Shown: piece by piece, positions 1-8,318 of the stretch
Layout of the letters: each line of letters begins with the position of its first letter
Numbering within the stretch: the first letter of the stretch is position 1
DNA from: Vibrio hyugaensis
GTDB lineage: Bacteria > Pseudomonadota > Gammaproteobacteria > Enterobacterales > Vibrionaceae
Assembly (NCBI RefSeq): GCF_002906655.1
Contig: NZ_CP025794.1
Location: 124,001 to 188,000, forward strand
Direction: 5' to 3'
Length of the DNA: 64,000 nt
Program-made: the position numbers and the translations under genes
Notes under the pieces: model-generated
The model's database searches: none
Seen by the model: the letters and a program-made list of their open reading frames with translations, nothing else
What the model was told of the DNA's origin: nothing

Positions 1-33
1 TGGTAGCGTTGCTCACACCTTAATTGGGCGTTA
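1..33 (+). repeat. attC site, partial (left window edge)
   Basis: The 3' arm CCTTAATTGGGCGTTA of an attC; its 5' half lies outside the window. The AATTGG arm matches sites at 18716, 22371 and 31379. Confidence 0.9.
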
Positions 34-460
34 GTACGGGTTTGACACCAAAGGTCATAAGTTTTGGTGTTTATCTGTTTTGGCGCTCGTATTTACACCT
101 TTCAGTTAGTGCCTTTCACGTTCTTTCCGGTGGCACTATATGCGGAGTGTTTGCTTTGATTTCACCGTTTACGGTTTCTAACTCTTAGCCTATTTCTTTG
201 GCGCTTCTTCTCTTTCGTGGCTTTTACTAAGTCAGAATTGTCTTTCTTTGGTGTTGCTGTCGAAGTGCGAGGATCGAATCCTTTTCTAAGTTGAAGTCAG
301 TAAAAGTAGGGGAGTTCAGTACGTTTTTCTCCTAGCCAACTTTCGTCTCTTAACCGAGTTTAAGTTTTGTAGCTGCCCGTCTCACTTCAGTGTTCAAGTA
401 CTTTCATATCATCTCAATTTTCAATATCTTGGAGCGCATAAATAAAAGTAGCGCATGTAC
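31..460. other. Family A cassette, copy 1 (no clear gene)
   Basis: First of nine copies of a cassette beginning GTACGGGTTTGACA. No plus-strand gene with a ribosome binding site is seen. On the minus strand a frame ending in a Lys/Arg-rich tail (KKRQRNRLRVRNRKR) is open over its last 40 or so codons, but here a TGA interrupts its upstream part. The body is identical to the copy at 32405; the only difference in the pair is one base in the attC. Function unknown: it could be a spacer, a promoter-carrying cassette, an RNA gene or a decayed gene. Confidence 0.75.
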
Positions 461-580
461 TAACAAATTGCTTAAGAGTGATTCGTAACGCGTGGCATTT
501 TTACTTTGCGGTGGCTTATGTGATTAAGGCGCCGTGCGGTAGCTTTTGTATGGCGTTACTCACACCTTAGCAAGGCGTTA
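461..580 (+). repeat. attC site
   Basis: 120 bp. Arms TTGCTTAAG / CTTAGCAAGG pair. This arm pair is specific to family A cassettes. Confidence 0.95.
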
Positions 581-1080
581 GTCGCCAGAAAAAGCTAGCA
601 ATCAAAATCATGTTTCTAAGCTTAAAATTTGGCTGATGATTGTTTGCTATACAGGCTCTTCATCGATGGTCAAAACTCAGTTTCAGCTGTTTCAAATCCA
701 AAGTTTTGCAAGTGTCCAAGCGGTTTTTTTGTTCTTTGGCGCTGACAGAACAGGGCAATCGAGCGTCTGTTCTTGGTTGCAACTCTGCCCGGTGAGTTTG
801 TTGGTTCAAAAGCAGATCTACTCGCTGAAAAGTCGTCTTCTCTGGTGTTGTAAGTTCCACGTGGTTTCAGTGATTTTGTTGAAAGTCCGCACTGTGAGAT
901 TGGTTTTCCAAAAGCGCTTTTTGGTGTTGTCAGTCCGTTTTCTGCGGCGCTGTTTTTTCTAAGTGGTTTCATTGAGTAGCCGCTTTGAGACTACGCCAGA
1001 CTTAAGTGCATCAAAACACATAAAGTTTGTTGTTTGCAAAGTTTAGTTCGGCTTAAAATTGTCGCTCGGTGCCTCGCGAC
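578..1080. other. Family B cassette, copy 1 (no clear gene)
   Basis: Begins GTCGCCAGAAAAAGCTAG. Three frames are open over much of its length (one plus, two minus), so an open frame alone does not show coding; none has a convincing ribosome binding site. It contains the palindrome CCACGTGG and two imperfect copies of a GTTCCAMGTGGTTTCA segment. The body is identical to the copy at 28935; the only difference in the pair is one base in the attC. Function unknown. Confidence 0.75.
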
Positions 1081-1200
1081 TAACAAACTGCTCAAGAGGG
1101 ATTCGCAACGCGTGGCATTTTTACTGTGCGTTGAATTTAGTGATTAAGGTGGTATGCGGCGGCTTCGGTATTGCGGTGCTCACCCCTTAGCAGGGCGTTA
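1081..1200 (+). repeat. attC site
   Basis: 120 bp. Arms CTGCTCAAG / CTTAGCAGG pair. Carries GCGGTGCTC where nearly all sites have GCGTTGCTC. Confidence 0.95.
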
Positions 1201-1490
1201 TTTCCGCAACGGATCTCTCAGGCTGAATGTACGTGGTTGTAGCCTAAGAGTGAAAGTGGCGGGGTAATAGGTTGGAAAAGCGGCGAAAAGGGCGAATATT
1301 GGTCATTTCCATGCTAGCCTTAAAGCGCTTTAAGCGCACCTTAATATGGCGCAGCAATTAAAGAGTGACGCTAAAGCGATTTAAGGTAGTGAGCTGCCAA
1401 ATACTTCGGCTTCGATTTTTGCCTGCATACCGAAAATTCCTCGTCATATCAAAAGATTAGGCGTAAACATAGCCGACTTTAGTTGCGGAA
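1198..1490. other. Family D cassette, copy 1 (no gene seen)
   Basis: A non-coding cassette beginning TTTCCGCAACGG. No open frame of useful length with a start and ribosome binding site is seen. It contains a perfect 16-bp palindrome CTTAAAGCGCTTTAAG at 1319-1334, with a related GCTAAAGCGATTTAAG about 30 bases later. Together with its attC it is identical, over about 416 bases, to 5657-6073. Confidence 0.8.
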
Positions 1491-1613
1491 TAACAAGACG
1501 TTCAAGGCGATTCGAAACGCATTGGGGTTTTAGTGCCTAAATAGGCACGGATTTATCAGAGTTTATTTTAGGTTAGGGTGGATCTGCGTCTCTCACACCT
1601 TAACTGCGCGTTA
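1491..1613 (+). repeat. attC site, divergent type
   Basis: 123 bp. Arms ACGTTCAAG / CTTAACTGCGCG; the centre (GCATTGGGGTTTTAGTGCC) is unlike the common sites. Only the family D cassettes carry this type. Confidence 0.85.
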
Positions 1614-1639
1614 TGCGTTTTTACGAATATTGGTAGAGT

Positions 1640-2461
1640 ATGAAATTATCAGATTTTTCTATTGAGGCTCTAAAAGGTTTTGTCACAGGTGACGACTCAG
1701 ACGCTCCATATATGTCGGGTCCTGATCTGGTGAAGTTCTTCAATTTATTTGGTGTTAGGGACGTTTATTCTTTTCAAAATGGTGGTTTACCTGAATCAGC
1801 AAGCCGAAAAGATTATGCTCTGAAAACTGTAAAGTCTCTTAATGGGACTAATCAAATGAAGTTAATGGTTGAGGGGTTAGTTGATAGTCGGCGTTCAGAA
1901 AATTATGCAGAACTAGCCGTTGGCATTAACGAGATCATTAAGCACGAAGGTTACTCGTTAGAACAAAACTCTCTCGGTGTTTTTATTGTCTCAGGCTCTA
2001 ACATTGAAGAGTCCACCGTTGATGTGGAAGCATACTTTCAGGAAATACGTCAGCGAATTTTAGAAAGCATTTTGCAAGCAAAATTCTCAATATGGGTAGC
2101 GATGGCTTGGTTCACCGATAAAGAAATCGGGAATGCCTTACTTAACAAGCACCGCGATGGTCTAAATATACAGGTCATCGTTAATGATGATTCTACGACA
2201 AGCAAATACGGTTTAGACTTCTCACCCAAAGGTATTGAGTACTATAAGATTGCTCCCTCAAGTCCTTGGGGCAAGAAAATCATGCACAATAAATTTTGTA
2301 TAATTGACTTTAAAAAGGTGGTTCATGGCTCATATAACTGGACTAAGAATGCTCAATACAATAATGAAAGCATTACTATCACAGACAGTAGAGAACTAGC
2401 TGAAGATTTTGCTGAGCAATTTATCGCTCTAAAACAGGCGCACAAATTAGCACACGCATAA
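1640..2461 (+). CDS. Phospholipase D-fold protein with extra N-terminal domain
   Basis: 273 residues. The C-terminal half (about 130-265) is a single PLD-type domain with one HxK(x)4D motif (H216, K218, D223) followed by GSYNWTKNA, so an active enzyme would form from two copies. PLD folds cut phosphodiester bonds in lipids or nucleic acids. The first 110 residues form a separate region (SGPDLVKFFNLFG, ASRKDYALKTVKSLN) that resembles accessory domains fused to nucleases in abortive-infection proteins (AbiJ N-terminal type), a weak match made from memory. The ATG follows GGTAGAG. The stop codon is the first base triplet of the attC. Defence is plausible but inferred. Confidence 0.8.
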   Translation: MKLSDFSIEALKGFVTGDDSDAPYMSGPDLVKFFNLFGVRDVYSFQNGGLPESASRKDYALKTVKSLNGTNQMKLMVEGLVDSRRSENYAELAVGINEIIKHEGYSLEQNSLGVFIVSGSNIEESTVDVEAYFQEIRQRILESILQAKFSIWVAMAWFTDKEIGNALLNKHRDGLNIQVIVNDDSTTSKYGLDFSPKGIEYYKIAPSSPWGKKIMHNKFCIIDFKKVVHGSYNWTKNAQYNNESITITDSRELAEDFAEQFIALKQAHKLAHA

Positions 2462-2549
2462 CAAAGCATTCAAGAGTGATTCGCAACGCTTGGCGGTTTC
2501 GCTTCGCTCAAGTATAGCCAAGCGTCGCTCACACCTTAATGCGGCGTTA
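2459..2549 (+). repeat. attC site, short type
   Basis: 91 bp. Arms GCATTCAAG / CTTAATGCGG pair; centre TTTCGCTTCGCTCAAG. Confidence 0.95.
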
Positions 2550-2767
2550 TGCTTTTTCTTAAACTTGTAACCATGAACACTTTACGTATTTAACAAGTAT
2601 CACCTGGTATCTGCCCTAGCATCTTTCCCAGAAATTAGGTTCTTATCTCTTAATAGGCTCTAACTTCTCTGAAAACCATTGCAGCTCACCAAAAAATTGC
2701 GTTCTGTCTTATCTAACTTGTCAGTGTTTTGATAGAGTTATGATTCGATAGGCAAGGAGGGTTTTAG

Positions 2768-2902
2768 ATGGGAACTATAATAGGCTTGGTCATTTTAGCA
2801 GCGATAGATTGGTATCTTGTTCGTAAAACAGGACTTCATATCCATCAACTCATTTCCAAAAAATATGCCGAGCATTCAAGTGGCAAAGAACATAATAAAT
2901 AA
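2768..2902 (+). CDS. Small single-span membrane protein
   Basis: 44 residues, MGTIIGLVILAAIDWYLVRK onward. Residues 2-18 form one hydrophobic span followed by a basic, hydrophilic tail (KKYAEHSSGKEHNK), so an N-out/C-in membrane peptide is likely. The ATG is preceded by a strong ribosome binding site (AAGGAGGG, spacing 6). It sits about 220 bases into its cassette, after a stretch with no other gene. No family recognised. The good ribosome binding site and its being the only gene in the cassette support it as real. Confidence 0.6.
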   Translation: MGTIIGLVILAAIDWYLVRKTGLHIHQLISKKYAEHSSGKEHNK

Positions 2903-2971
2903 GACCTATTTAGGCATCGTCTAACTGGATGAAGCGTTGGAATTTCACTGTGCCTACTGATAGAACAAGCA

Positions 2972-3091
2972 TAACAAACTGTTCAAGAGGGATTCGCAAC
3001 GCGTGGTATTTTTACTATGCGTTGAATTTAGTGGTTAAGGTGGTATGCGGCGGCTTTGGTATTGCGTTGCTCACCCCTTAACAGGGCGTTA
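2972..3091 (+). repeat. attC site
   Basis: 120 bp. Arms CTGTTCAAG / CTTAACAGG pair; its last base begins an ATG in frame with the next gene. Confidence 0.95.
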
Positions 3092-3117
3092 TGTGTTCCG
3101 AACGGAGAGAGGAAATA

Positions 3118-3699
3118 ATGACAAAGAGAACACTGGTTTTACTCTATCCGGGTGCCATTTCCTATGAAGTAATGTACGCGATAGAGTGTTTAGGAGCGTA
3201 TGGGAAAGTTGATATCTCCACCCCAGATAACCAAAAACACACCGATTCCTCAGGTCTAAGAATTTGCCCCACTGTTAACTTTGAGGACATATGTATTACG
3301 GACTATCAAGCTCTTTTGATCCCTGGAGGAAATCCCGATTCAATAATGGGAAGCGACCAAATTGCTAGTTTCATCCAGAAAGCCCATGAATCATCACTAG
3401 TTATTGGTGGCATATGTGCGGGAGTATTAGTCTTAGCAAGAGCTGGCATCCTAAAGGGCGTCAAAATTACCCATAACTATACGGAAAAATATGCCCCAGA
3501 ATCTTCGGTACAGCTCACTCGACCATATTGGGAGGGGGCTATCTATGAAGAGTCTTTAGTTCAAGTCGACAAGCGCATAGTGACAGCGATGCCCAATGGG
3601 TACATTGATTTCGGGCTCGCGGTGGCTGAAGCACTAGAGTTGCTAGATCGTAAGCAAAAACAGTTTATTCTGAGCTACCACAAGCAAGGTACTCATTAA
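3118..3699 (+). CDS. DJ-1/PfpI family protein
   Basis: 193 residues, one DJ-1/PfpI (class I glutamine amidotransferase-like) domain. The nucleophile elbow is GGICAG with Cys100, close to the usual DJ-1 position near 106; LLIPGG (about 71-76) is the usual upstream loop. Family members act as deglycases, glyoxalases, proteases or chaperones, and which applies here cannot be told. An in-frame ATG at 3091 overlaps the attC, but the ATG used here has GAGAGGAAATA in front and matches the family start (MTKRTLVLLYPGAIS). Confidence 0.85.
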   Translation: MTKRTLVLLYPGAISYEVMYAIECLGAYGKVDISTPDNQKHTDSSGLRICPTVNFEDICITDYQALLIPGGNPDSIMGSDQIASFIQKAHESSLVIGGICAGVLVLARAGILKGVKITHNYTEKYAPESSVQLTRPYWEGAIYEESLVQVDKRIVTAMPNGYIDFGLAVAEALELLDRKQKQFILSYHKQGTH

Positions 3700-3704
3700 A
3701 CACA

Positions 3705-3824
3705 TAACAAATTGTTCAAGAGTGATTCGGCACGCGTGGCATTTTTACTATGCGTTGGTTTCAATGGTTAAGGTGGTATGCAGAGGCTTCGGTATTGCGT
3801 GCCTCACACCTTAACAAGGCGTTA
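3705..3824 (+). repeat. attC site
   Basis: 120 bp. Arms TTGTTCAAG / CTTAACAAGG pair; the variant centre ends GCGTGCCTCAC. Confidence 0.95.
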
Positions 3825-3851
3825 GCCTACCTTTCAAAGTTGGAACAATGG

Positions 3852-4526
3852 ATGACTAGTTTGAAATACGACCAAAATGAAATAAATAAGGAAGGATGGG
3901 AAAAGGTTGCCTTGGCGTATTCGGGAGATTCCGCCTCAGAAGATGACCCTAACTTACGTGAGTTTGCGAGGAATGAATTTATAAAACGCCTTGATGGAAA
4001 ACACGTTTTAGAGGTTGGTTGTGGACCAGGAACGGACGCAGCAAAATTTCATGAGCTAGGTTTTGAGGTTCTTGCCACTGATTATTCCTCTAGGTTTTTA
4101 GATGTTGTTCGAGAAAGATACCCGTACTTAAAAGTTAAGCTTTTTGACATGGTACAGCCTGAGTCCTTACATCAAAAATTTGATGGAATATATGGTTTTG
4201 GCAGCTTCATTCATATTCCCAGAGAACTGTGTTGCGAGTCATTAAGAAACCTCAATGGGATTTTAAAGCGTGGGGGCGTTCTGTGTTTGCAGTTGATCCA
4301 ATCTTCAAAAGGCATTGAGCAATACTATATTGATGATTGGGCTGGTGATCCTCAATGTTCAATGTTATTCAACTGCTATGCCCCTGTAGAAATTGAAGCG
4401 CAGTTAAGACTTGCTGGGTTTACCGAGGTAGAGTTTCTGACGATGCCTGCCAGCATTTATGATGAAATTCCGCGCTTGATTGAGCGAGGGATCACAGGGT
4501 ACTTTGTTTTCGCTCGAGCGGCATGA
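3852..4526 (+). CDS. Class I SAM-dependent methyltransferase
   Basis: 224 residues. Motif I VLEVGCGPGTDA (about 52-63) binds S-adenosylmethionine; LATDYSS is the acidic-loop motif II and LKRGGVLCLQL is post-motif III. The fold is clear but the substrate is not. An in-frame ATG 102 bases upstream lies inside the attC and would add 34 residues of attC translation (MRWFQWLRWYAEAS), so it was rejected. The start chosen follows GGAACA and is weakly supported. It is the only gene in its cassette. Confidence 0.85.
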   Translation: MTSLKYDQNEINKEGWEKVALAYSGDSASEDDPNLREFARNEFIKRLDGKHVLEVGCGPGTDAAKFHELGFEVLATDYSSRFLDVVRERYPYLKVKLFDMVQPESLHQKFDGIYGFGSFIHIPRELCCESLRNLNGILKRGGVLCLQLIQSSKGIEQYYIDDWAGDPQCSMLFNCYAPVEIEAQLRLAGFTEVEFLTMPASIYDEIPRLIERGITGYFVFARAA

Positions 4527-4554
4527 AACCGAACCCTAATTTGGGCTTGTAGGC

Positions 4555-4674
4555 TAACAAACTGTTCAAGAGGGATTCGCAACGCGTGGCATTTTTACTA
4601 TGCGTTGGTCTTAGTGATTAAGGTGGAATGCAGCGGCTTCGGTATTACGTTGCTCACCCCTTAACAGGGCGTTA
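4555..4674 (+). repeat. attC site
   Basis: 120 bp. Arms CTGTTCAAG / CTTAACAGG pair. Confidence 0.95.
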
Positions 4675-5101
4675 GTACGGGTTTGACATCAAAGGTCATA
4701 AGTTTTGGTGTTTATCTGTTTTGGCGCTCGTATTTACACCTTTCAGTTAGTGCCTTTCACGTTCTTTCCGGTGGCACTATATGCGGAGTGTTCGCTTTGA
4801 TTTCACCGTTTACGGCTTCTAACTCTTAGCCTATTTCTTTGACGCTTCTTCATTTTCGTGGTGGTTTTTGAGAGAACCTTTATTACTTTTAGTGTGGCTG
4901 TTGAAGTACGAGGAAAGAATCCTTTTCTAATTTGAAGCCAGGGAAAGTAGGGTAGTTCAGTGTGTTTTTCTTCTAGCCAACTTTCGTCTCTCAATGACGG
5001 TAAAGTTTTGTAGCTGCCCGTCTCACTTCAGTGTTCAAAGCCTTTCATATCATGCCACTTTTCAATATCTTGGAGCACACAAATAGAAGTAGCGCATGTA
5101 C
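4672..5101. other. Family A cassette, copy 2
   Basis: The minus-strand frame is fully open here: 63 codons from a TTG at 4994 to 4803, reading MRDESWLEEKHTELP and ending KKRQRNRLRVRSRKR. A near-identical frame (about 80% by eye) is open in copy 6 at 20904-20713. No ribosome binding site is seen before the TTG. If translated it would be a very basic peptide; if not, the frame is a by-product of recent duplication. Confidence 0.7.
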
Positions 5102-5222
5102 TAACAAATTGCTTAAGAGTGATTCGTAACGCGTGGCATTTTTACTATGCGGTGGCTTATGATGATTAAGGCGCTGTGCGGTAGCTTTTGTATTGCGTTA
5201 CTCACACCTTAGCAAGGCGTTA
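5102..5222 (+). repeat. attC site
   Basis: 121 bp. Arms TTGCTTAAG / CTTAGCAAGG pair; family A type. Confidence 0.95.
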
Positions 5223-5239
5223 TATGCCAAGGAGGATAT

Positions 5240-5434
5240 ATGACAAAGGAAGTCGTCAATAAGTGTTACATGGCATTAGGGATTGCCGCTGGAGATTGCA
5301 TCTATCGGTACCTTTTCCGTTCTGAGGAGCCATTCGATTTCTACAAGCCAGTATTTATGTTCATAGTAGCTTTTCTTATTCTCAACATACTAAGTTTTGG
5401 CTTGAAGCTATTCAAACGACTAATTTCAAGTTGA
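5240..5434 (+). CDS. Small membrane protein
   Basis: 64 residues. A hydrophobic span lies at about 39-57 (FMFIVAFLILNILSFGLKL) after a polar first half with a possible weak span at 10-20 (YMALGIAAGDC). The ATG follows AAGGAGGATAT, an excellent ribosome binding site. The next 100 bases up to the attC are AT-rich and empty. No family recognised. Confidence 0.7.
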   Translation: MTKEVVNKCYMALGIAAGDCIYRYLFRSEEPFDFYKPVFMFIVAFLILNILSFGLKLFKRLISS

Positions 5435-5540
5435 GCATTATTTAATTAAAACAACGATTTGCGTCAAATTTTTGTGTAATAAATGGGCAGGTTGGTTGTG
5501 GTTTTGTGCTTGGCTCGGTGTCATTGGTGGATAAGGCATA

Positions 5541-5660
5541 TAACAAATTGTTCAAGAGGGATTCGCAACGCGTGGCATTTTTACTGTGCGTTGATTTTAG
5601 TGTTTAGGGTGATATGCGGCGGCTTTGGTATTGCGTTGCTCACCCCTTAACAGGGCGTTA
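5541..5660 (+). repeat. attC site
   Basis: 120 bp. Arms TTGTTCAAG / CTTAACAGGG, one mismatch between the arms. Confidence 0.93.
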
Positions 5661-5950
5661 TTTCCGCAACGGATCTCTCAGGCTGAATGTACGTGGTTGT
5701 AGCCTAAGAGTGAAAGTGGCGGGGTAATAGGTTGGAAAAGCGGCGAAAAGGGCGAATATTGGTCATTTCCATGCTAGCCTTAAAGCGCTTTAAGCGCACC
5801 TTAATATGGCGCAGCAATTAAAGAGTGACGCTAAAGCGATTTAAGGTAGTGAGCTGCCAAATACTTCGGCTTCGATTTTTGCCTGCATACCGAAAATTCC
5901 TCGTCATATCAAAAGATTAGGCGTAAACATAGCCGACTTTAGTTGCGGAA
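5658..5950. other. Family D cassette, copy 2 (exact duplicate)
   Basis: Identical to 1198-1490, including the 16-bp palindrome (here 5779-5794). Offset exactly 4460 bases. No gene seen. Confidence 0.85.
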
Positions 5951-6073
5951 TAACAAGACGTTCAAGGCGATTCGAAACGCATTGGGGTTTTAGTGCCTAA
6001 ATAGGCACGGATTTATCAGAGTTTATTTTAGGTTAGGGTGGATCTGCGTCTCTCACACCTTAACTGCGCGTTA
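5951..6073 (+). repeat. attC site, divergent type
   Basis: 123 bp, identical to the site at 1491-1613. Confidence 0.87.
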
Positions 6074-6109
6074 TGTCTCCTTACATATTAGAATTAATCG
6101 AGGTGTTAA

Positions 6110-6394
6110 ATGTCAGAACATCAAGGCATTATTGAGTTTTTGGCAATGTCAGGTATTTTACCTTTAGCCGTTGTTTTGTTATGTATCATCGGGGGAATGG
6201 TTTGCCTTATATTATGTATTTTTATAGTGTCGAGGAACAGAAAAACACAGGCACAGGTTGGACATGGCAATGAATTTTCGAAAGAAAATACTTACCATGA
6301 TCCTCGGTTACCAAAAAGAGAATGCTACAAATGCAAAAGTGGCATAACGAAAGGAAAGCCCGTTTGCTCCGTTTGTGGGCATTGGAATATTTAA
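6110..6394 (+). CDS. Membrane-anchored zinc-ribbon protein
   Basis: 94 residues. A hydrophobic segment at about 17-41 (LPLAVVLLCIIGGMVCLILCIFIV) is followed by a basic stretch (SRNRK) and a C-terminal zinc ribbon with two knuckles, CYKC and CSVC, about 75-90. The topology should place the ribbon in the cytoplasm. The ATG follows GAGGTGTTAA. Alone in its cassette. No named family recognised; zinc binding is inferred from the paired CxxC motifs. Confidence 0.75.
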   Translation: MSEHQGIIEFLAMSGILPLAVVLLCIIGGMVCLILCIFIVSRNRKTQAQVGHGNEFSKENTYHDPRLPKRECYKCKSGITKGKPVCSVCGHWNI

Positions 6395-6406
6395 AAAGTA
6401 CCGACA

Positions 6407-6526
6407 TAACAAATTGTTCAAGAGTGATTCGGCACGCGTGGCATTTTTACTATGCGTTAGTTTTAGTGGTTAAGGTGTTATGCGGCGGCTTCGGTATTGC
6501 GTGCCTCACACCTTAACAAGGCGTTA
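6407..6526 (+). repeat. attC site
   Basis: 120 bp. Arms TTGTTCAAG / CTTAACAAGG pair. Confidence 0.95.
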
Positions 6527-6549
6527 GGTGCTTGAAGGAAAAGGTAAGT

Positions 6550-7026
6550 ATGGAAATTGCTTTTCAGCAGATAAACATTGATGATTTCGAATTGTGCGTT
6601 GCTGCGAGAAAAGATGCATACTTTTGTAGTTTTGGGCATTACGATGGTTTCGACGACTTCATCAGTGGTTATCGTGAACGAGTCTTAGACCGGTTAGCAA
6701 CATCAGGATGGTTCTATATCCATATATTTGTGGATGGTCAGTTTGCAGGGCAGTTAGAGTTTCGTAGTTTTTCACCCGAGCCGGATACTGGCTATGTGCA
6801 TCTCATTTACTTAAAGCCGAATTTTCGTGGTTCAGAACTCGCTGCAAAAGTGCAGGATTATATTGTAAGCACTTTGAGTAAAGCGGGTTGTTTGCGTGCT
6901 GTACTTTCAGTAAGCCGAACTAACCATCGAGCTCTCACATTCTATAAGCGCCATGGTTGGGAGTTCTTGCGCAAGAATCCCAAGCACGATGAAACAGACT
7001 TTTACCAACTTTGGCTACGCACCTAA
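6550..7026 (+). CDS. GNAT family N-acetyltransferase (cassette paralogue of the chromosomal 48442 gene)
   Basis: 158 residues, GNAT fold. It shows VHLIYLKPNFRGSELAAKVQDY (acetyl-CoA-binding region, though without the standard Q/RxxGxG/A) and a C-terminal RALTFYKRHGWEF. The N-terminus LCVAARKDAYFCSFGHYDGFDD closely resembles LCIAFRRDAYEVSFGHQNGFDT of the chromosomal GNAT at 48442, so the two are related. A TTG 18 bases upstream is in frame, but the ATG has GGAAAAGGTAAGT before it. Substrate unknown. Its stop codon is the start of the attC. Confidence 0.85.
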   Translation: MEIAFQQINIDDFELCVAARKDAYFCSFGHYDGFDDFISGYRERVLDRLATSGWFYIHIFVDGQFAGQLEFRSFSPEPDTGYVHLIYLKPNFRGSELAAKVQDYIVSTLSKAGCLRAVLSVSRTNHRALTFYKRHGWEFLRKNPKHDETDFYQLWLRT

Positions 7027-7143
7027 CAAACTGTTCAAGAGGGATTCACAACGCGTGGCATTTTCATTATGCGTTGATTTTAGTGATTAAGGTGGTTTGC
7101 GGCGGGTTCGGTATTGCGTTGCTCACCCCTTAACAGGGCGTTA
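7024..7143 (+). repeat. attC site
   Basis: 120 bp. Arms CTGTTCAAG / CTTAACAGG pair. Confidence 0.95.
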
Positions 7144-7570
7144 GTACGGGTTTGACACCAAAGATCATAAGTTTTGGTGTTTATCTGTTTTGGCGCTAGT
7201 ATTTGCACCTTTCAGTTAGTGCCTTTAACGATCTTTCCGGTGGCACTATATGCGGAGTGTTCGCTTTGATTTCACCGTTTACGGCTTCTAACTCTTAGCC
7301 TATTTCTTTGGTGCTTTTTCTCTTTCGTGGTTTTTACTAAGCCAGAATTGTCTTTCTTTGGTGTTGCCGTCGAAGTGCGAGGAATGAATCCTTTTCTAAT
7401 TTGAAGTCAGTATAAGTAGGGGAGTTCATTACGTTTTTCTTCTAGCCAACTTTCGTCTCTCAATGGCGGCAAAGTTTTGTAGGTGCCCGTCTCACTTCAG
7501 TGTTCAAAGCCTTTCATATCATGCCACTTTTCAATATCTTGGAGCGCATAAATAGAAGTGGCGCATGTAC
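7141..7570. other. Family A cassette, copy 3
   Basis: Same layout as copy 1; the minus-strand basic tail stays in frame (..KKHQRNRLRVRSRKR). No gene supported by a ribosome binding site. Confidence 0.7.
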
Positions 7571-7691
7571 TAACAAATTGCTTAAGAGTGATTCGTAACG
7601 CGTGGCATTTTTACTTTGCGGTGGCTTATGGTGATTAAGGCGCTGTGCGGTAGCTTTTGTATTGCGTTACTCACACCTTAGCAAGGCGTTA
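7571..7691 (+). repeat. attC site
   Basis: 121 bp. Arms TTGCTTAAG / CTTAGCAAGG pair; family A type. Confidence 0.95.
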
Positions 7692-8151
7692 TGTTTCATC
7701 ATGAATTCAGTGGCTTAAATGTCCTTTTAACTGTTCTTTGTCTCTCGGGCAGTTTGTTCCGAGTAGACTCAGCAAGTCGGCATTGTCGCTCTAAATTCTT
7801 GAATTTCTCAGCCCGTAAAACATGCCAAAGTTCGTGGGTTGCTTCAATGTCAGGTCGAGTCGGCTAGATTCAAATTTCTCTGGCTTAAAGGCGCTTTGAG
7901 GTTCTTTGCCAAGTCATATCCTGCCTTGGCAGTCGTCTCGGCAATTCGCCATTGTTCTACGCCTTAGTTGGAAAGAGATGGCGCTTGTTGAGGTTTTGTC
8001 GGGTTGCCTCATTGGGCAGGGAAGTGTGCATACTTGTTTTGGGTTGGTCGCACTTGGTGGTCAAGTTGGTTTCTGCCTGGTGATTGGGCTCAGAAATTGC
8101 AGCGGAAAATGTAATTCTTTGTCATGTAAATCAATCGTTTGCAGTAAAACA
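7689..8151. other. Cassette without a convincing gene
   Basis: 460 bases, not repeated elsewhere in the window. The longest plus frame (7906-8154, 82 codons) starts at TTG with no ribosome binding site and gives a Cys/Gly/Ser-rich translation of no recognisable family; it also runs into the attC. I treat the cassette as non-coding or decayed. Confidence 0.55.
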
Positions 8152-8273
8152 TAACAAGGCATTTAAGACGGATTCCCAACGCTTGGCATTTTTGGTTTGC
8201 TTTGAATTTAGTGTTTACGGCACAATGAGTTAAGTTGGGTGGCAGGCGTTGCTCACCACTTAATGCGGCGTTA
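8152..8273 (+). repeat. attC site
   Basis: 122 bp. Arms GCATTTAAG / CTTAATGCGG pair; centre of the CACAATG type. Confidence 0.95.
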
Positions 8274-8318
8274 AGTGCTTATCGTGAATAAATCAAAATT
8301 GTAGTAAATAGGAATATT

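Noticed and set aside
578..1080. 108-codon plus frame and 100/66-codon minus frames in family B cassettes
   Set aside because: All three are open at once, lack ribosome binding sites, and are interrupted in other copies, so the open frames reflect nucleotide conservation in recent duplicates.
3750..3851. Extended N-terminus MRWFQWLRWYAEAS of the methyltransferase frame
   Set aside because: These codons are attC sequence read through; the same peptide type precedes the frames at 22452, 35464 and 36875. Starts downstream with ribosome binding sites were used.
6322..6516. Frame through the attC ending RVIRHAWHFYYALVLVVKVLCGGFGIACLTP
   Set aside because: This is plus-strand translation of the attC. 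Similar peptides arise at 17587, 18361 and elsewhere, and resemble what I recall of the DUF3265 family; I judge it an attC by-product.
7906..8154. 82-codon frame starting TTG
   Set aside because: No ribosome binding site, low-complexity translation and it runs into the attC.
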